DNA of 64,000 nucleotides from Thermosynechococcus sp. NK55a (GCF_000505665.1 NC_023033.1:2012313-2076312); one strand, 5' to 3'; positions 40,406-51,076 are shown, counted from the stretch's first letter. Translations and numbers: made by a program. Notes: generated by a model not told the origin, from the letters alone.

Positions 40406-40759
40406 CGGATATCTCCATTAGCAGGGATTTGACATGTAGAAAACGATCCATACTTTTACAAAAGTTTACTAGGGCTTAAGTCTTCTTGAAAAAGTTGCCA
40501 TTGTCTGATGATTTTCCTTAGGCTGGATCCCAGTCATCTATGGTAGTGATTGATATTCCTAACTTCCTAGGAAAGCTTCCTAGGAAAGCTAAGTCTCCGC
40601 ACCCTATGCCCCCCATCCTAGGTAGCTGCTGCGCACGGATAATGTTTGCTTTATCAAGCGTATTTCTAGTGCCTAGGGTTAAGGAATCCCACTTCCCTAT
40701 TTTCCCAAGAGGCAGTTGAGTTGACAACTACAGCATTCCACCGTGAGAGGATTTGAACC
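40406..40759. promoter_or_regulatory. 354-base intergenic region with tandem palindromes
   Basis: No gene is seen. At 40563-40588 two perfect tandem copies of the 13-mer CTTCCTAGGAAAG each contain the 10-base palindrome TTCCTAGGAA; they could be a double operator. GAGAGG ahead of GTG 40760 is a ribosome-binding site. The upstream end holds the sbcC promoter on the minus strand. Confidence 0.5.
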
Positions 40760-41119
40760 GTGGATTTATTACATAAGCAGATTCTGGTTCTGAGTAACAA
40801 AATTGATGCTTTGTACCAGATCGTTGAACAACTCAACCAAAAGGTTTCTAAGGCCTTAGAGGAGGGGCGGCTCAAGCCGCTGCCGACCACCCCTGCGGAG
40901 CAGACCCCCCTGCCAAAACCTCGCCCCTTGGTGAGTACCCTAGAGCACAAGGATATTCTTGTGGATGATGACTATGGCCAGGTGCGTCACCTCAGTGGCG
41001 ATCGCCCCCTGAGTCCTGAGATTCAAATTCAACGGCTCACGGCACAACTCACAGCCGCCTATAACCAAATTGCTGCCCTTGAGGAGCAGTTGCTTTCCCA
41101 CCACAGTCACAGTCACTAA
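40760..41119 (+). CDS. Hypothetical coiled-coil protein
   Basis: A 119-residue protein from GTG 40760. An N-terminal helix with coiled-coil character (LHKQILVLSNKIDALYQIVE, QLNQKVSKALEEG) is followed by a Pro-rich linker, the acidic HKDILVDDDYGQVRHLSGDR, and a C-terminal coiled coil IQRLTAQLTAAYNQIAALEE. The tail HHSHSH is histidine-rich. I do not recognise a family. It converges with menD. Confidence 0.6.
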   Translation: MDLLHKQILVLSNKIDALYQIVEQLNQKVSKALEEGRLKPLPTTPAEQTPLPKPRPLVSTLEHKDILVDDDYGQVRHLSGDRPLSPEIQIQRLTAQLTAAYNQIAALEEQLLSHHSHSH

Positions 41120-41141
41120 AGGGGCACTAAAGGAGCAAAAC

Positions 41142-42829
41142 TCAGCCCCCAAGATGGGCGAGTACCTGCTGTCGCCATTGGGCGTTCTGGTGGCGATCGC
41201 TCCTAAATTCCAAAAGCCGTATCTTTGGCCAAGGGGTCTGGCGAAGCTGTACCGCCACATCAGCCCAGTCCTTCAGACAGTGGTAGGGAATGCCGTAGGC
41301 AGCGGCAAGGCAACTAAAATCCACCTGCTGTGGTGTGGCAAAAAAGGCTTCGAAGGGCGGATCAAACTGGCGAATCGGCAAATGCTCAAAAATACCGCCC
41401 CCCCTATTGTTGATCAGCAGCACGGTCAGACATCCTTGAAACTGAGGTGTGATCAGCCAGCCATTGGTATCGTGCAAGCAGGCCAAGTCCCCAGTGATCA
41501 AGAGAGTTGGTTGACCGCGATGGGCAACCCCCAAGGCACTGGACAATGTGCCATCAATGCCGTTGGCCCCCCGATTAAAGTAAAAGCGATGGCGGCGATT
41601 GCTCCCATGCCAGACACTCTCAACATCGCGCACGGGCATACTACTGGCAACAAAGATCGCCGTTTGCGATGGCAACCACTGGGGCAGATGGTAAATTAGC
41701 TTGGCCTCCGAGAACCAATCAATGGCCTCAAATGTCCGCTTCAGCTGCTCCCGTACTCGTTGATCCTGGTCTTGCCAGTCCTTGAGGTAGGGGTTAGGGG
41801 GCAGGGGGCCGGGGGGCAGTCCACCGCTTGGGGGGCGATCGCCAACATCTGACAGCGGCCATGGAGGGGATTGTTGTTGTCGCCCGTGGGGTCAAGGCAC
41901 CAAATCAGGGGATCGCAGGCACTCAGCCATTCCCGCAGGGCTTTACTGGTGGGCAGCGGTCCCAGTTGAATCACCCCTTCAGGACGCAGATATTCCCGAA
42001 GGTGGGCATCTCGCAGCAGCAGATCGTAATGGCTAATCCCGTGGGGCAGTCCCCGCGCCGAAGAGAGGGCATCGGCAAGCACCGGCCACTGAAGAAAGCG
42101 ACTCAGGCGATCAATCGCGGCAGCTTCCGCCAGAGGATCCACCCCATGACTGGGCCCCGCAATAATCAACCCCCGCTGTATCTGTTGCCATGTTTGCCAA
42201 GGGAGAGAGGTGACAACCCGAGGCGGTACAAAGGGCTGCACCTGATCAAAGAAGCCTTTTGGAAGTACCCCATGAAAATTGGCCTCAGAGCGCAGGTCAA
42301 GGGGATCCCGTAGAGGAATATTCAAATGTACTGGCCCCGGATCCGGCCAGAGGGCAGTTTGCCAGCTATGGCAGAGGGTTTGCCGTAGGTAGGGCAGCAG
42401 GGGGAGTTCCGGCAGACTCACTTCGCGATAGTGACGTACTGCATGACCATAGAGATGCACCTGATCAATGGCTTGCCCCGCTTGGCAAAAGCGCAATTCG
42501 GGGGGGCGATCGGCAGTCAGCACAATTAGCGGTAAATGACTGAGGCTTGCTTCAATAATGGCCGGGTAGAAATTGGCAGCGGCAGTGCCTGAAGTGCAGA
42601 CAAGGGCAACCGGTCGCCCCTGCTGTTGAACAAGGCCAAGGGCAAAAAAAGCCGCCGAGCGTTCATCAAGAATCGGCACAGCCTCAAGATGGGGATGGGC
42701 AGCCGCCGCGATCGCCAACGGTCCAGAACGCGATCCCGGCGAGAGAACCACTGTCCGCAGTCCCAAACGGTAGAGGGTTTCAAAGAGGACACTGGCCCAG
42801 AGGACATTCAGATTTTCAGTGAGAATCAT
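41142..42829 (-). CDS. menD: SEPHCHC synthase MenD, frameshifted
   Basis: MenD is the thiamine-diphosphate enzyme that joins 2-oxoglutarate and isochorismate in the pathway to phylloquinone, the photosystem I quinone in cyanobacteria. The N-terminal part has LSPGSRSGPLAIAAA, VPILDERSAAFFALGLVQ and CTSGTAAANFYPA. The zero frame drifts off at CPPAPCPLTP. One extra base in the C6 run (41811-41816) restores PYLKDWQDQDQRVREQLKR and the ThDP-binding half (ITGDLACLHDTNGW, LLINNRGGGIFEHLP), giving about 562 residues, normal for MenD. The start lies in an ATGG tandem repeat; I prefer ATG 42829 over 42841. Confidence 0.92.
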
Positions 42830-42917
42830 CCATCCATCCATCCAGAAGTACTGTCCTAGCCTACGGGGCTGAGCCCTAGGCCATAGAGTTCTAAATCCAG
42901 TTTGAAATTTGAGACCC

Positions 42918-42942
42918 TCAGAGAGCCTCTCAGAATCTCTGA
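42918..42942. repeat. Inverted repeat downstream of tRNA-Gly
   Basis: TCAGAGA (42918-42924) and TCTCTGA (42936-42942) form a 7-bp stem with an 11-base loop. On the minus strand it lies downstream of the tRNA gene. No T tract follows, so its role in ending or processing the transcript is only a guess. Confidence 0.4.
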
Positions 42943-42982
42943 AATGCCCTCAATAGCTTGGTTTTGGGGGTTTTGAGTCCTA

Positions 42983-43053
42983 AGCGGGCAGCGGGAATCG
43001 AACCCGCGTCTCTAGCTTGGAAGGCTAGGGTTTTACCATTAAACCATGCCCGC
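42983..43053 (-). tRNA. tRNA-Gly (UCC anticodon)
   Basis: A 71-base cloverleaf on the minus strand. The acceptor stem GCGGGCA/TGCCCGC is perfectly paired, the D arm contains TTTAATGGTAAAA, the anticodon stem CCTAG-C/G-CTAGA-like arm encloses CTTCCAA (anticodon TCC), and the T arm has GCGGG-TTCGATT-CCCGC. It reads glycine codons GGA and GGG. CCA is not encoded. Confidence 0.96.
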
Positions 43054-43108
43054 AGCCCCAGGGAATACTACATTAGCACGACCCTTGGGGCGATCGCAAA
43101 GGACCATC

Positions 43109-44947
43109 CTAGGGAATCGTTGCCATCTTGACGTCGTTGCGATCCAAGATGCTTTGGAGTTCCTCAGCATCGATCGTCTCTTTTTCAATGAGCACTTGGG
43201 CAATTTGGTCAAGGACGTGGCGGTTGTTCACCAGTACCTCTTTGGCACGGCGATAGGCCTGCTCCACTAGGTTGCGCACTTCGTCATCAATGGTGGCAGC
43301 GGTTTCCTCAGAGAAGTCCCGTTCCGCCATAATGTCGCGGCCCAGGAAGACATTCCCCGTTTGCCGTCCCAAAGCCACAGGCCCTAGGCGATCGCTCATC
43401 CCAAAGCGGGTAACCATTTGCCGTGCCACCCGCGCCACCTGTTGCAGATCGTTTGAAGCACCCGTTGTCACCTCATCCTCGCCAAAGACAATTTCCTCAG
43501 CAATGCGACCCCCAAGGGCAACGGCCATTTGGTTTTGTAGGTAGGCACGGCTATAGAGACCCGAATCCATCTGATCTTCGTTGGGGGTAAACCAAGTTAG
43601 CCCCCCTGCCCGCCCCCGCGGAATGATGCTCACTTTTTGCACAGGATCGTAGTCCGGCATCAGGGCACCCACAAGGGCATGACCCGCCTCATGGTAGGCG
43701 ACTAACTTCTTGCGGCGATCGCTCATGACGCGGTCTTTTTTCTCAGGCCCTGCGAGGACGCGATCAATGGCATCGTTAATCTCATCCATTGAGATCTCGG
43801 TGAGGTTACGGCGAGCCGCAAGAATGGCGGCTTCATTGAGCAGGTTCGAGAGATCCGCACCCGTAAAGCCGGGCGTACGGCGTGCAATTTTATCGAGATC
43901 CACATCCTTAGCGAGGGTTTTGCCGCGGGCATGGACTTTGAGAATATCAAGCCGACCTTTGTAATCGGGGCGATCCACCACCACTTGACGGTCAAAACGA
44001 CCGGGACGCAACAGCGCTGCATCCAAAACATCTGGACGGTTGGTCGCGGCAATAATAATAATGCCCGTATTCCCCTCAAAGCCATCCATTTCCGTCAGCA
44101 GTTGGTTGAGGGTTTGCTCCCGTTCATCATTGCCACCCCCTAGGCCGGCACCGCGCTGGCGACCAACGGCATCAATCTCATCAATAAAAACGATACAGGG
44201 GGCATTGGCTTTGGCTTGTTCAAAGAGGTCGCGCACCCGTGAGGCACCCACCCCAACAAACATTTCCACAAACTCAGAACCCGAAATTGAGAAGAAGGGA
44301 ACACCTGCCTCACCGGCAACGGCACGGGCAAGGAGGGTTTTACCTGTTCCTGGCGGCCCCACCAGCAAGACACCCTTGGGAATTTTGGCACCGACTTCCG
44401 TAAAGCGATCGGCATACTTAAGGAATTCCACCACTTCCCCCAGTTCCAGCTTGGCCTGATCAATCCCGGCCACATCATTAAATGTCACTTGGGTTTGGGG
44501 CTCCATCTGTACCCGGGCCCGCGACTTACCGAAATTCATCGCTTGGTTGCCAGGACCCGCTTGGGCACGCCGCAACAGGAAAAAGAGCAGTACCAAGAGG
44601 CCAATGGGAACGAACAAGCTGCTGAGGGCGCGGAACCAGAAGCCATCATTGCTTTGCGGCAAAACAGCAATGTCCACATTGTTGCTTGTGAGAATGTCGA
44701 GGAGTTCGGGGTCATTGGGAAGATTCACCAGAACTCGCGTGCCATCTTGGGTAATCGCTTGAGCTTGAGAGCGATCAGGGGTGATACTGACTTTGGTGAT
44801 TTGCTTACTTTCGACCTGTTGAATGAACTCACTGTAGGGCCATGTTTGTTTGGTCGTGGGTTGGCGATCAAAGAAGGCCGTGGCCAAGGCCAGCACCACG
44901 ATTGCCAGAAGCACGTATAAACCTGCGTTTCGCCATTGTTTATTCAC
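43109..44947 (-). CDS. ftsH: ATP-dependent zinc metalloprotease FtsH
   Basis: FtsH is a membrane AAA protease that in cyanobacteria removes damaged photosystem II D1 and other membrane proteins. The 612-residue protein has two N-terminal membrane segments flanking a lumenal domain (about residues 8-25 and 108-126). Walker A is [16 protein letters not shown], Walker B is [16 protein letters not shown], the second region of homology includes [20 protein letters not shown], and the zinc-protease site is HEAGHALVG. Which of the several cyanobacterial FtsH paralogues it is cannot be told from the sequence alone. Confidence 0.97.
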   Translation of the reverse strand: MNKQWRNAGLYVLLAIVVLALATAFFDRQPTTKQTWPYSEFIQQVESKQITKVSITPDRSQAQAITQDGTRVLVNLPNDPELLDILTSNNVDIAVLPQSNDGFWFRALSSLFVPIGLLVLLFFLLRRAQAGPGNQAMNFGKSRARVQMEPQTQVTFNDVAGIDQAKLELGEVVEFLKYADRFTEVGAKIPKGVLLVGPPGTGKTLLARAVAGEAGVPFFSISGSEFVEMFVGVGASRVRDLFEQAKANAPCIVFIDEIDAVGRQRGAGLGGGNDEREQTLNQLLTEMDGFEGNTGIIIIAATNRPDVLDAALLRPGRFDRQVVVDRPDYKGRLDILKVHARGKTLAKDVDLDKIARRTPGFTGADLSNLLNEAAILAARRNLTEISMDEINDAIDRVLAGPEKKDRVMSDRRKKLVAYHEAGHALVGALMPDYDPVQKVSIIPRGRAGGLTWFTPNEDQMDSGLYSRAYLQNQMAVALGGRIAEEIVFGEDEVTTGASNDLQQVARVARQMVTRFGMSDRLGPVALGRQTGNVFLGRDIMAERDFSEETAATIDDEVRNLVEQAYRRAKEVLVNNRHVLDQIAQVLIEKETIDAEELQSILDRNDVKMATIP

Positions 44948-45057
44948 CGATCGCCATCCTCCGCTAGGAAAACTGAAAAGTCTTTACATAAGTTCATACT
45001 AACGCATTCTTTCGCAACCCTAGGTGAGCAGTCCCGTGGTTAAGATCATCAATATCC

Positions 45058-45897
45058 ATGATAAGCCGTCAGAAAATGCTCGATTTAGACACCTGCTACC
45101 GGGTACTGGAGTTGGAGCCGGGGGCAACCCTAGAGGAGGTCAACCGAGCTTATCGGGATTTGGTGTTTATTTGGCATCCCGATCGTATCCCCAAGGACAA
45201 CACACGGCTAATCGAGAAGGCACAGGAGAAGATTAAGCAGTTTAATGAAGCACGGGATCAACTGCGACAGCATATTGCCCGACAGGGGAGGCAAAGCTCC
45301 CAGCGAGCTGCTAGCCAGCGGCAGGCCTATCGCGCTTCGCCTCCCCCCCACTCACCGCCGCCGCACTATCAGTCAAATCCCTACACCTATCGCAGCTATC
45401 ATGGAACCCATGGGCCGCAGCAAGCTACACAGCACAGCTATGCTCAACACCACAACCCCACCTACAGCACCTATCAACGCCAACGGACTGCTGCCCCGCC
45501 GCCCCCAGAGCCACCCCGCACGACGCCACCCCATAAGGATATGTCGGGGGTCAATTTACAGGGGGCCAACCTCAGTGAAAAGGACTTTGAAGGCCGTAAC
45601 CTCAGCCATGCCAATCTCAGCCATGCCGATCTCAGTGATGCCTTTTTGCATCGGGTGATTCTCCACCGCGCCAACCTGCGCCATGCCAATCTCTTCCGCG
45701 CCAATTTGCTGCAGGCGGATCTCAGCTATGCTGACCTCCAAGGGGCCAATCTCATTGGTGCTGACTTGAGTGGTGCCGATCTGCGGGGTGCCGATCTGCG
45801 GGGAGCAAAGATGAGTCAAGGCAATCGTCTACTCGTCAAACTAACCGGGGCACGCCTCACAGGAGCCATTATGCCCGACGGACACGTCCACACCTAG
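45058..45897 (+). CDS. J-like domain fused to pentapeptide repeats
   Basis: A 279-residue protein. Residues 7-70 form a J-domain ([40 protein letters not shown]) with an intact HPD. A low-complexity linker rich in Gln, His, Pro and Tyr spans about 75-165. Then pentapeptide repeats run to the end ([40 protein letters not shown]), predicted to form a right-handed quadrilateral beta helix. An ATG at 45076 is an alternative start. An Hsp70 partner is inferred from the HPD; the target is unknown. Confidence 0.85.
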   Translation: MISRQKMLDLDTCYRVLELEPGATLEEVNRAYRDLVFIWHPDRIPKDNTRLIEKAQEKIKQFNEARDQLRQHIARQGRQSSQRAASQRQAYRASPPPHSPPPHYQSNPYTYRSYHGTHGPQQATQHSYAQHHNPTYSTYQRQRTAAPPPPEPPRTTPPHKDMSGVNLQGANLSEKDFEGRNLSHANLSHADLSDAFLHRVILHRANLRHANLFRANLLQADLSYADLQGANLIGADLSGADLRGADLRGAKMSQGNRLLVKLTGARLTGAIMPDGHVHT

Positions 45898-46526
45898 GCT
45901 TGGATCACACCCTTAGAACTGGGAATTTGCTGAGTGCGGCGCGGGTCAAGGGCGATCGCCATCCGCAGGGCACGGGCAAAGGCTTTGAATGTCGCTTCAA
46001 TAATGTGGTGGGAGTTAATGCCGTCCAATTGGCGGATATGCAGCGTCATGCGGCTGTGATTCACCAAGGCCACAAAAAATTCCCGCACCAGTTGCGTATC
46101 ATAGGTGCCAACCCGCTGCGTCGGAATCTGTAACCCATAGTTAAGGTGGGGACGTCCCGAAAAGTCTAGGGCAACTTCCACTAAGCTTTCATCAAGGGGC
46201 GCCACAAAGTGGCCAAAACGATGAATTCCGCGGCGATCGCCCAAGGCTTGATCCAAAGCCATCCCCAAGGTAATGCCCACATCCTCATTGGTGTGGTGGT
46301 CGTCAATATGGGTATCTCCACTGGCCTGCACCCGCAAATCCACAAGGCCGTGGGTGCAAAGCTGATCCAGCATGTGATCCAAGAAGGGAATCCCCGTGTG
46401 ATTGTCCGCTAGACCATGGCCATCAAGGGTAAGTTCAATGTGAACCTTGGTTTCTTTAGTCTGGCGATCGACCGTGGCTTGGCGCAACGGAGGTGCGTGG
46501 CCATTACTGAGGAGAGAATCATTCAT
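45894..46526 (-). CDS. hisB: Imidazoleglycerol-phosphate dehydratase HisB
   Basis: HisB dehydrates imidazoleglycerol phosphate in histidine synthesis. This is the monofunctional 210-residue form, without a phosphatase domain. It shows the metal-binding histidine motifs [30 protein letters not shown] and later [20 protein letters not shown], then [19 protein letters not shown]. It converges with the pentapeptide gene, overlapping by 4 bases at the stops. Confidence 0.97.
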   Translation of the reverse strand: MNDSLLSNGHAPPLRQATVDRQTKETKVHIELTLDGHGLADNHTGIPFLDHMLDQLCTHGLVDLRVQASGDTHIDDHHTNEDVGITLGMALDQALGDRRGIHRFGHFVAPLDESLVEVALDFSGRPHLNYGLQIPTQRVGTYDTQLVREFFVALVNHSRMTLHIRQLDGINSHHIIEATFKAFARALRMAIALDPRRTQQIPSSKGVIQA

Positions 46527-46532
46527 GAAGAA

Positions 46533-47141
46533 TTACTGACGCGGTTGGGGATTAGTAGGGGTGGCTGGTGGCGAGGTTGCCGAAGGAATTGCCCCCGTAC
46601 GCGGAAAGGGCACATCCACAAAACCTAATTCTAGCAATTGCTGATAGGCTTTTTGTCCCAGTTCACGGGTGGGGTTTTGGCTCCGGATAATTTCCACTAA
46701 AAGGGGCACTGCAAGCTCGGGTTGGTTATTGGCGCGATAGACCAACGCCAGTTGAAAAGTCGCTTGATCGCGCAGTTGTGCTGCTTCTAGGGCACGGCGA
46801 CGGTTACTGTCTGCCGCAGTATTATCAATTCCCAAAAAGCTAGAGTTGAGGGACTGATAAAAGTTCGAAAGTTGGTTCATCGCCGTACGCGCCTCCAGTA
46901 GCTTGCGAGCGGCGACGGCATAATTTTGGTTATTGACTGCGGCGGCAGCCTCATCTATCAAGCGCTTGCCCCCTTCAAGGGTATAGATTGAAAGGCTGGG
47001 TGGGGGTGTGGGATTCACAATCTGGACATCGGGGCGATTAGACTGATTCTGGGCAAATACCGCCCGAGGCAGTCCCCCTAGCAGTAGCACCCCAAGGAGC
47101 AGGGATGGTCTTGACCAACGAGGAAGTGTATTCAGAGGCAT
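46533..47141 (-). CDS. Exported hypothetical protein with helical repeats
   Basis: A 202-residue protein with a signal peptide (PSLLLGVLLLGGLPRAVFAQ). The mature part is helical: GGKRLIDEAAAAVNNQNYAV, AARKLLEARTAMNQLSNFYQ, then AAQLRDQATFQLALVYRANN and QPELAVPLLVEIIRSQNPTR, resembling TPR-like pairs. A Pro/Thr/Ser-rich tail ends it. I do not recognise a named family. It lies 6 bases from the hisB start, so the two may share a transcript. Confidence 0.65.
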   Translation of the reverse strand: MPLNTLPRWSRPSLLLGVLLLGGLPRAVFAQNQSNRPDVQIVNPTPPPSLSIYTLEGGKRLIDEAAAAVNNQNYAVAARKLLEARTAMNQLSNFYQSLNSSFLGIDNTAADSNRRRALEAAQLRDQATFQLALVYRANNQPELAVPLLVEIIRSQNPTRELGQKAYQQLLELGFVDVPFPRTGAIPSATSPPATPTNPQPRQ

Positions 47142-47262
47142 GGTGTAAAGCCTTTACTAAGATAGAGGCAGTTCAGCGGACAATCAACATGGCGTATCTT
47201 ATCACCAAGTAATGACAGCCCGTGCAGGATCATAGGTTCCAATTTTCCTCAACACTAGGGCC

Positions 47263-48183
47263 GTGGCCATGGTAAATCCCACCCCTCAGGGGACAACTGC
47301 CCATGATGCTATTCGTGAACGGCGCCGCCAGCTGCAAAGTAAACGCCGCTGGCGCCAACTGGCAGGGCTTTGGCGTACCAGTGTTCTTTTGACCCTAACG
47401 GGAGGGCTAGTCTGGGGACTGACGCTGCCGTACTGGATCATCCGCGGCCCTGAGCAAGTGGTGATTCGTGGCAATCAACTGCTGAAGAGGGAAGCGTTGC
47501 AGGCACAATTGCCCCTTCAGTATCCTGAGTCGCTGCTCCGTTTGCGGCCACAGGAGATCATTCATGTCCTAGAGACCACGCTGCCTCTGCAACGAGTGAC
47601 GATCGCCCGCCAACTCTTTCCGCCCACCCTGATTGTTGAAGTTCAAGAACGCAAGCCTGTCGCCGTTGCCACCTGTAATCAATGCTGGGTGATGAGTGAA
47701 ACGGGTCGGCTTCAAGGGCCTGCCAGTCGCTGGTTGGTGGATGGCCTCGGATTTGTTGCGCCGCTGAGTAGTTATCAAGCCAGTGCCGTAAAGCCAATGC
47801 CGACCCTCCAGTTGCAGGGGTATTTTGTACCAGTTAAGGAGGCGCCGCGTCCGCAAACATTGGCGGTGGATAGCGATCGCCAGCAGCAGTGGCAGCAGAT
47901 TCACCGGATTCTCCAGCAGCAGGATTTACCCATTACGGGCTTAGATTGGCGCAATGAACAGAATCTTGTGGTCCAAACTCCCCTCGCGCCGGTTCACCTT
48001 GGGGTCGTGCAGTGGAATAGTCCCACCTTCAATAAACAACTCAGTGCCTTGGCCCGTCTCAAGGAGTTGCCCCAGTATTTGGATCCTCGGCAAATGGCCT
48101 TTATTGATCTGGTGAACCCCGATGAACCCTTGGTACAACTGCGGCAACAACCAACACAGCAGCCGCTTCCCCGCAGCAATTAA
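47263..48183 (+). CDS. ftsQ: Cell-division protein FtsQ/DivIB-like
   Basis: FtsQ is a membrane scaffold of the divisome. The protein of about 306 residues has a basic cytoplasmic N-terminus ([20 protein letters not shown]), one membrane segment ([20 protein letters not shown]), a POTRA domain ([40 protein letters not shown]) and a beta domain with [10 protein letters not shown]. Start could be GTG 47263 or ATG 47269. No murC, murB or ftsZ gene lies beside it, so the identification rests on domain layout. Confidence 0.82.
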   Translation: MAMVNPTPQGTTAHDAIRERRRQLQSKRRWRQLAGLWRTSVLLTLTGGLVWGLTLPYWIIRGPEQVVIRGNQLLKREALQAQLPLQYPESLLRLRPQEIIHVLETTLPLQRVTIARQLFPPTLIVEVQERKPVAVATCNQCWVMSETGRLQGPASRWLVDGLGFVAPLSSYQASAVKPMPTLQLQGYFVPVKEAPRPQTLAVDSDRQQQWQQIHRILQQQDLPITGLDWRNEQNLVVQTPLAPVHLGVVQWNSPTFNKQLSALARLKELPQYLDPRQMAFIDLVNPDEPLVQLRQQPTQQPLPRSN

Positions 48184-48232
48184 GGGTCAACAGTACAGCA
48201 TAATAGAGAGGTTAGCTTGGAGTGGCTGGTCA

Positions 48233-48964
48233 ATGAAACCCCTGAAGTGCGGCACAGGATTGCCACGATTTCTGCAACGGTTGGTGATGGTGCTCAGTGT
48301 GCTTCTGCTGGTGAGTTGTGCGTCACTCTCTTCAGTGGCTGACACGAGTTCAATTCCAGGAGCACAAAGCCCAACCCCTATGGCCAACTTACCTCGACTC
48401 AATGGCGATGCAACGGTTGTGCTGACGGTCAACGATCGCCCGATTACGATTCAAGTGAAGGGGGATGCTGCCCCAATTACTGCTGGCAACTTTGTGGATT
48501 TAGTGAATCGGGGGGTCTATGATGGCACGATTTTTCACCGCGTCGTCCGTGAACCCCGACCCTTTGTGGTTCAAGGGGGAGATCCCCAAACTAAAGACCC
48601 CAAGGTATCGCCGCAACTTTACGGTACGGGTTCATTTATTGACCCAGCAACCAATCGCCCCCGCTATATTCCCCTAGAAATTCTTGGTCAGGGCAGTGAC
48701 ACCCCCACCTATAGCCAAGCGGGCAAAGTCTCACCCATCCTGAAGCACACGCGCGGTGCGGTGGCCATGGCGCGATCGCAACTACCGGACTCGGCCTCAG
48801 CCCAGTTTTACATTGCCCTCGATCAACTGGACTTTCTGGATGGCAATTACGCCGTTTTCGGCTATGTCACCGATGGTATGGACGTAGTGGACAGGATCCA
48901 ACAGGGCGATCGCCTGCAGTCTGCTAAGGTTGTGGCCGGTTTGGAAAATTTACAGCAGCCCTAG
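48233..48964 (+). CDS. Cyclophilin-type peptidyl-prolyl isomerase, probable lipoprotein
   Basis: A 243-residue protein with an N-terminal lipobox ([12 protein letters not shown]) and so probably lipid-anchored outside the cytoplasmic membrane. The cyclophilin domain covers about residues 60-240: [60 protein letters not shown] and [21 protein letters not shown] chose ATG 48233; upstream in-frame codons lie inside ftsQ. Its end overlaps the convergent DUF2062 gene by 41 bases. Confidence 0.9.
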   Translation: MKPLKCGTGLPRFLQRLVMVLSVLLLVSCASLSSVADTSSIPGAQSPTPMANLPRLNGDATVVLTVNDRPITIQVKGDAAPITAGNFVDLVNRGVYDGTIFHRVVREPRPFVVQGGDPQTKDPKVSPQLYGTGSFIDPATNRPRYIPLEILGQGSDTPTYSQAGKVSPILKHTRGAVAMARSQLPDSASAQFYIALDQLDFLDGNYAVFGYVTDGMDVVDRIQQGDRLQSAKVVAGLENLQQP

Positions 48965-49460
48965 CAGAATGCCGGCGAAAGCGTTGCCGCAGGGGGGGTA
49001 GCAGACGCAAACACAGGGCATAGGTGAAGAGTCCAGCTATGATGCCCACCCAAACGCTGCCAAAAATGAGAATCATTGCCATTTGCCCCCCTTGTTCTAG
49101 GAGCTTTTCCCAAGATTGCCATTCACCAAAAGATAGGGCAGGCTGCCCCATCAGCCACCAACCCACCTGAAAGTTAAACCAAAACAAGGGCACATAGGTG
49201 AAAGGGTTGCTCACCCAAGTGGCAAGGGCGGCCAAGGGCTTATTTCCCCGCACTAGGAGCGCTAGGGTAACGGCAATGAGCATCTGACCACCAAACAGAG
49301 GCAGCATGCCAGCAAAGACCCCTGCCCCGAGACCACGGGCAATACTCTCGATGCTGCTGTGGGAGCGCATCAGGCGCAAATAGTGATAGCGGAGCGATCG
49401 TCGCCAACAGTAGAGCCAACGGGGCTGTCGAGAAGGCTGAGGAAAAGACAACCGCATCAT
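48924..49460 (-). CDS. DUF2062 family membrane protein
   Basis: A 178-residue protein of the DUF2062 family. It has a basic N-terminus, the family motif [20 protein letters not shown], and membrane segments [40 protein letters not shown] and [20 protein letters not shown]. Function is unknown. The C-terminal coding region overlaps the 3' end of the cyclophilin gene on the other strand. Confidence 0.85.
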   Translation of the reverse strand: MMRLSFPQPSRQPRWLYCWRRSLRYHYLRLMRSHSSIESIARGLGAGVFAGMLPLFGGQMLIAVTLALLVRGNKPLAALATWVSNPFTYVPLFWFNFQVGWWLMGQPALSFGEWQSWEKLLEQGGQMAMILIFGSVWVGIIAGLFTYALCLRLLPPLRQRFRRHSARAAVNFPNRPQP

Positions 49461-49538
49461 AGGTGAGCTGCGAGAGGGTGCAAAGGTTGGAAAAATAAGG
49501 GAATGATAGTCTTTGCTTAGCAGTTTGACATATTTTGC

Positions 49539-50750
49539 TTAGAGAGTGCTAGGGGTCGCATCCTTGGGCTTGCCCAACCCCAGCGCTAAAAAGCCAAGGG
49601 CGATCGCCATCATCACACTGCTTTGCCAAGCGGGTGCCACGCCACCCCAGCGATCGAAGGCCCATCCTGCCCATGCAGGGCCAGCAATTCCCGCCACACT
49701 TTGGAGGGATTGGCTAGCGCCAAGAATTTTTCCCTGATCTTGATCCCGCACCCGATTGGAGATCACTCCCCGCAGCGAGGGCAACATGATGCCCACACCA
49801 AAGGCCAAACCGATCACACACGTGTAGAGTAAAGGCACACTCAAGCTGCCCACAGTGGGAATGGCGGCAATCCCCAACAGGGCCAAGGCCACCAGTAGCA
49901 GTCCCCCCAAGCTCAAGCGCTGCTCACCAAACCGAGGAATCAAGGATCGAATCAAGCCCGCCTGCACAATCGTACTGACAACGCCAATGATCACAAAAAT
50001 GATCCCAGCTTGGGCGGGTCCCCAATTCAATTGTCGCTTCAAAAAGAGGACGAAAATACTGGTAAAGCCCGCAAAGGCAAAGTTGAAGATAAAAAAGGCC
50101 ATTAGTAAGGCTTGCAGTGTGCGTTGATTGAATAGCGCCAACCACTGCTGCTGCAAGGCAAAACTCTTTAGGGTCAGGGGCGATCGCTGGGCTGCGGGCA
50201 ATGACTCCGGCAAGATAAAGTAAGCCAAAACCACATTGACCAGTGCCAAAACAGCGGCAAACCAAATCGGCCACTTGAGATCAATGGCTGCTAGGCTGCC
50301 GCCAAGGGCCGGCCCAAAAATGAAGCCAATCCCAAAAGCCGCCCCCGTTAAACCAAAATTCTTAGCCCGATTTGCCGGAGCTGAGGTATCGGCAATATAG
50401 GCCTGAGCCGTTGAAACCACGCCCCCAGTAAGGCCATCAATAATCCGCGAGACAAAGAGCAACCATGGCGCTGTGGCCACAGCAAAGAGAATGTAGGACG
50501 CAGCAGTGCCGGCAATACAAATCAGCAACACCGGACGACGTCCCCAGTGATCCGAGAGGGCACCTAGTAGCGGAGCAGCAATAAATTGAGCAGCAGCGAA
50601 AGCAGAGAATAGCAGTGTCAGGCTCAACGCATCAAAGTTAAATCGCTCTACGAGGAAGGGCAAAATGGGGAGAATCAGACTCTCACCCAAGCGGTCGATG
50701 ACAATTGTGAGCAAAACAATAAATAATGGTGAGCGTAGGTTTATCCCCAT
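49539..50750 (-). CDS. MFS transporter of the TetA/drug-efflux type
   Basis: A 403-residue protein with twelve predicted membrane helices. The major facilitator signature between helices 2 and 3 reads LGALSDHWGRRPVLLICIAG, and helix 4-5 shows SRIIDGLTGGVVSTAQAYIA with DTSAPANRAKNFGLTGAAFG, as in the tetracycline and multidrug antiporters (MFS_1). The substrate cannot be told. It points away from the 50.9-kb microprotein gene. Confidence 0.88.
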   Translation of the reverse strand: MGINLRSPLFIVLLTIVIDRLGESLILPILPFLVERFNFDALSLTLLFSAFAAAQFIAAPLLGALSDHWGRRPVLLICIAGTAASYILFAVATAPWLLFVSRIIDGLTGGVVSTAQAYIADTSAPANRAKNFGLTGAAFGIGFIFGPALGGSLAAIDLKWPIWFAAVLALVNVVLAYFILPESLPAAQRSPLTLKSFALQQQWLALFNQRTLQALLMAFFIFNFAFAGFTSIFVLFLKRQLNWGPAQAGIIFVIIGVVSTIVQAGLIRSLIPRFGEQRLSLGGLLLVALALLGIAAIPTVGSLSVPLLYTCVIGLAFGVGIMLPSLRGVISNRVRDQDQGKILGASQSLQSVAGIAGPAWAGWAFDRWGGVAPAWQSSVMMAIALGFLALGLGKPKDATPSTL

Positions 50751-50911
50751 TGATTCTGATCCGTCCTCAACTGTGATGGATGCCTGCCCTGTAGAGTTTT
50801 GGCCCTGAGAAAAAGGCAGTACAATAAAAGACTACAAGTTAACACAATACCGCCCTTTTTCCATCGATCGAAGACTGCACAAACCATCCTACTGATGAGG
50901 TGATGCAACCC

Positions 50912-51007
50912 ATGTCCGCTTATATAGAATCTTTGAAGCGATCGCTCTTTTTGACCCTGATTGCCCTAATTGTATCATTGACGATTTCGTTCTTGATGGC
51001 AATCTAA
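50912..51007 (+). CDS. 31-residue hydrophobic microprotein
   Basis: The frame MSAYIESLKRSLFLTLIALI followed by VSLTISFLMAI* has a short polar N-terminus and one membrane helix. GAGG at 50897-50900 fits ATG 50912; an in-frame ATG at 50903 is too close to it. The size and layout are those of small photosynthetic-complex subunits, but I do not recognise it as any known one (it does not match PsbI, PsbM, PsbT, PetG, PetL or PetN as I remember them). It lies alone between two permease genes. Confidence 0.5.
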   Translation: MSAYIESLKRSLFLTLIALIVSLTISFLMAI

Positions 51008-51076
51008 GTTTGCTCTGAAAATCATTTATCATCTTCTATTATTGATGTGAGTTTAGTGATGTGAGTTGAGTGAGGT

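Noticed and set aside
40736-40762. A T-loop-like GGTTCAAATCC on the minus strand suggesting a tRNA
   Set aside because: Only two of the five T-stem pairs form and there is no acceptor or anticodon arm. It is at most a remnant and probably chance.
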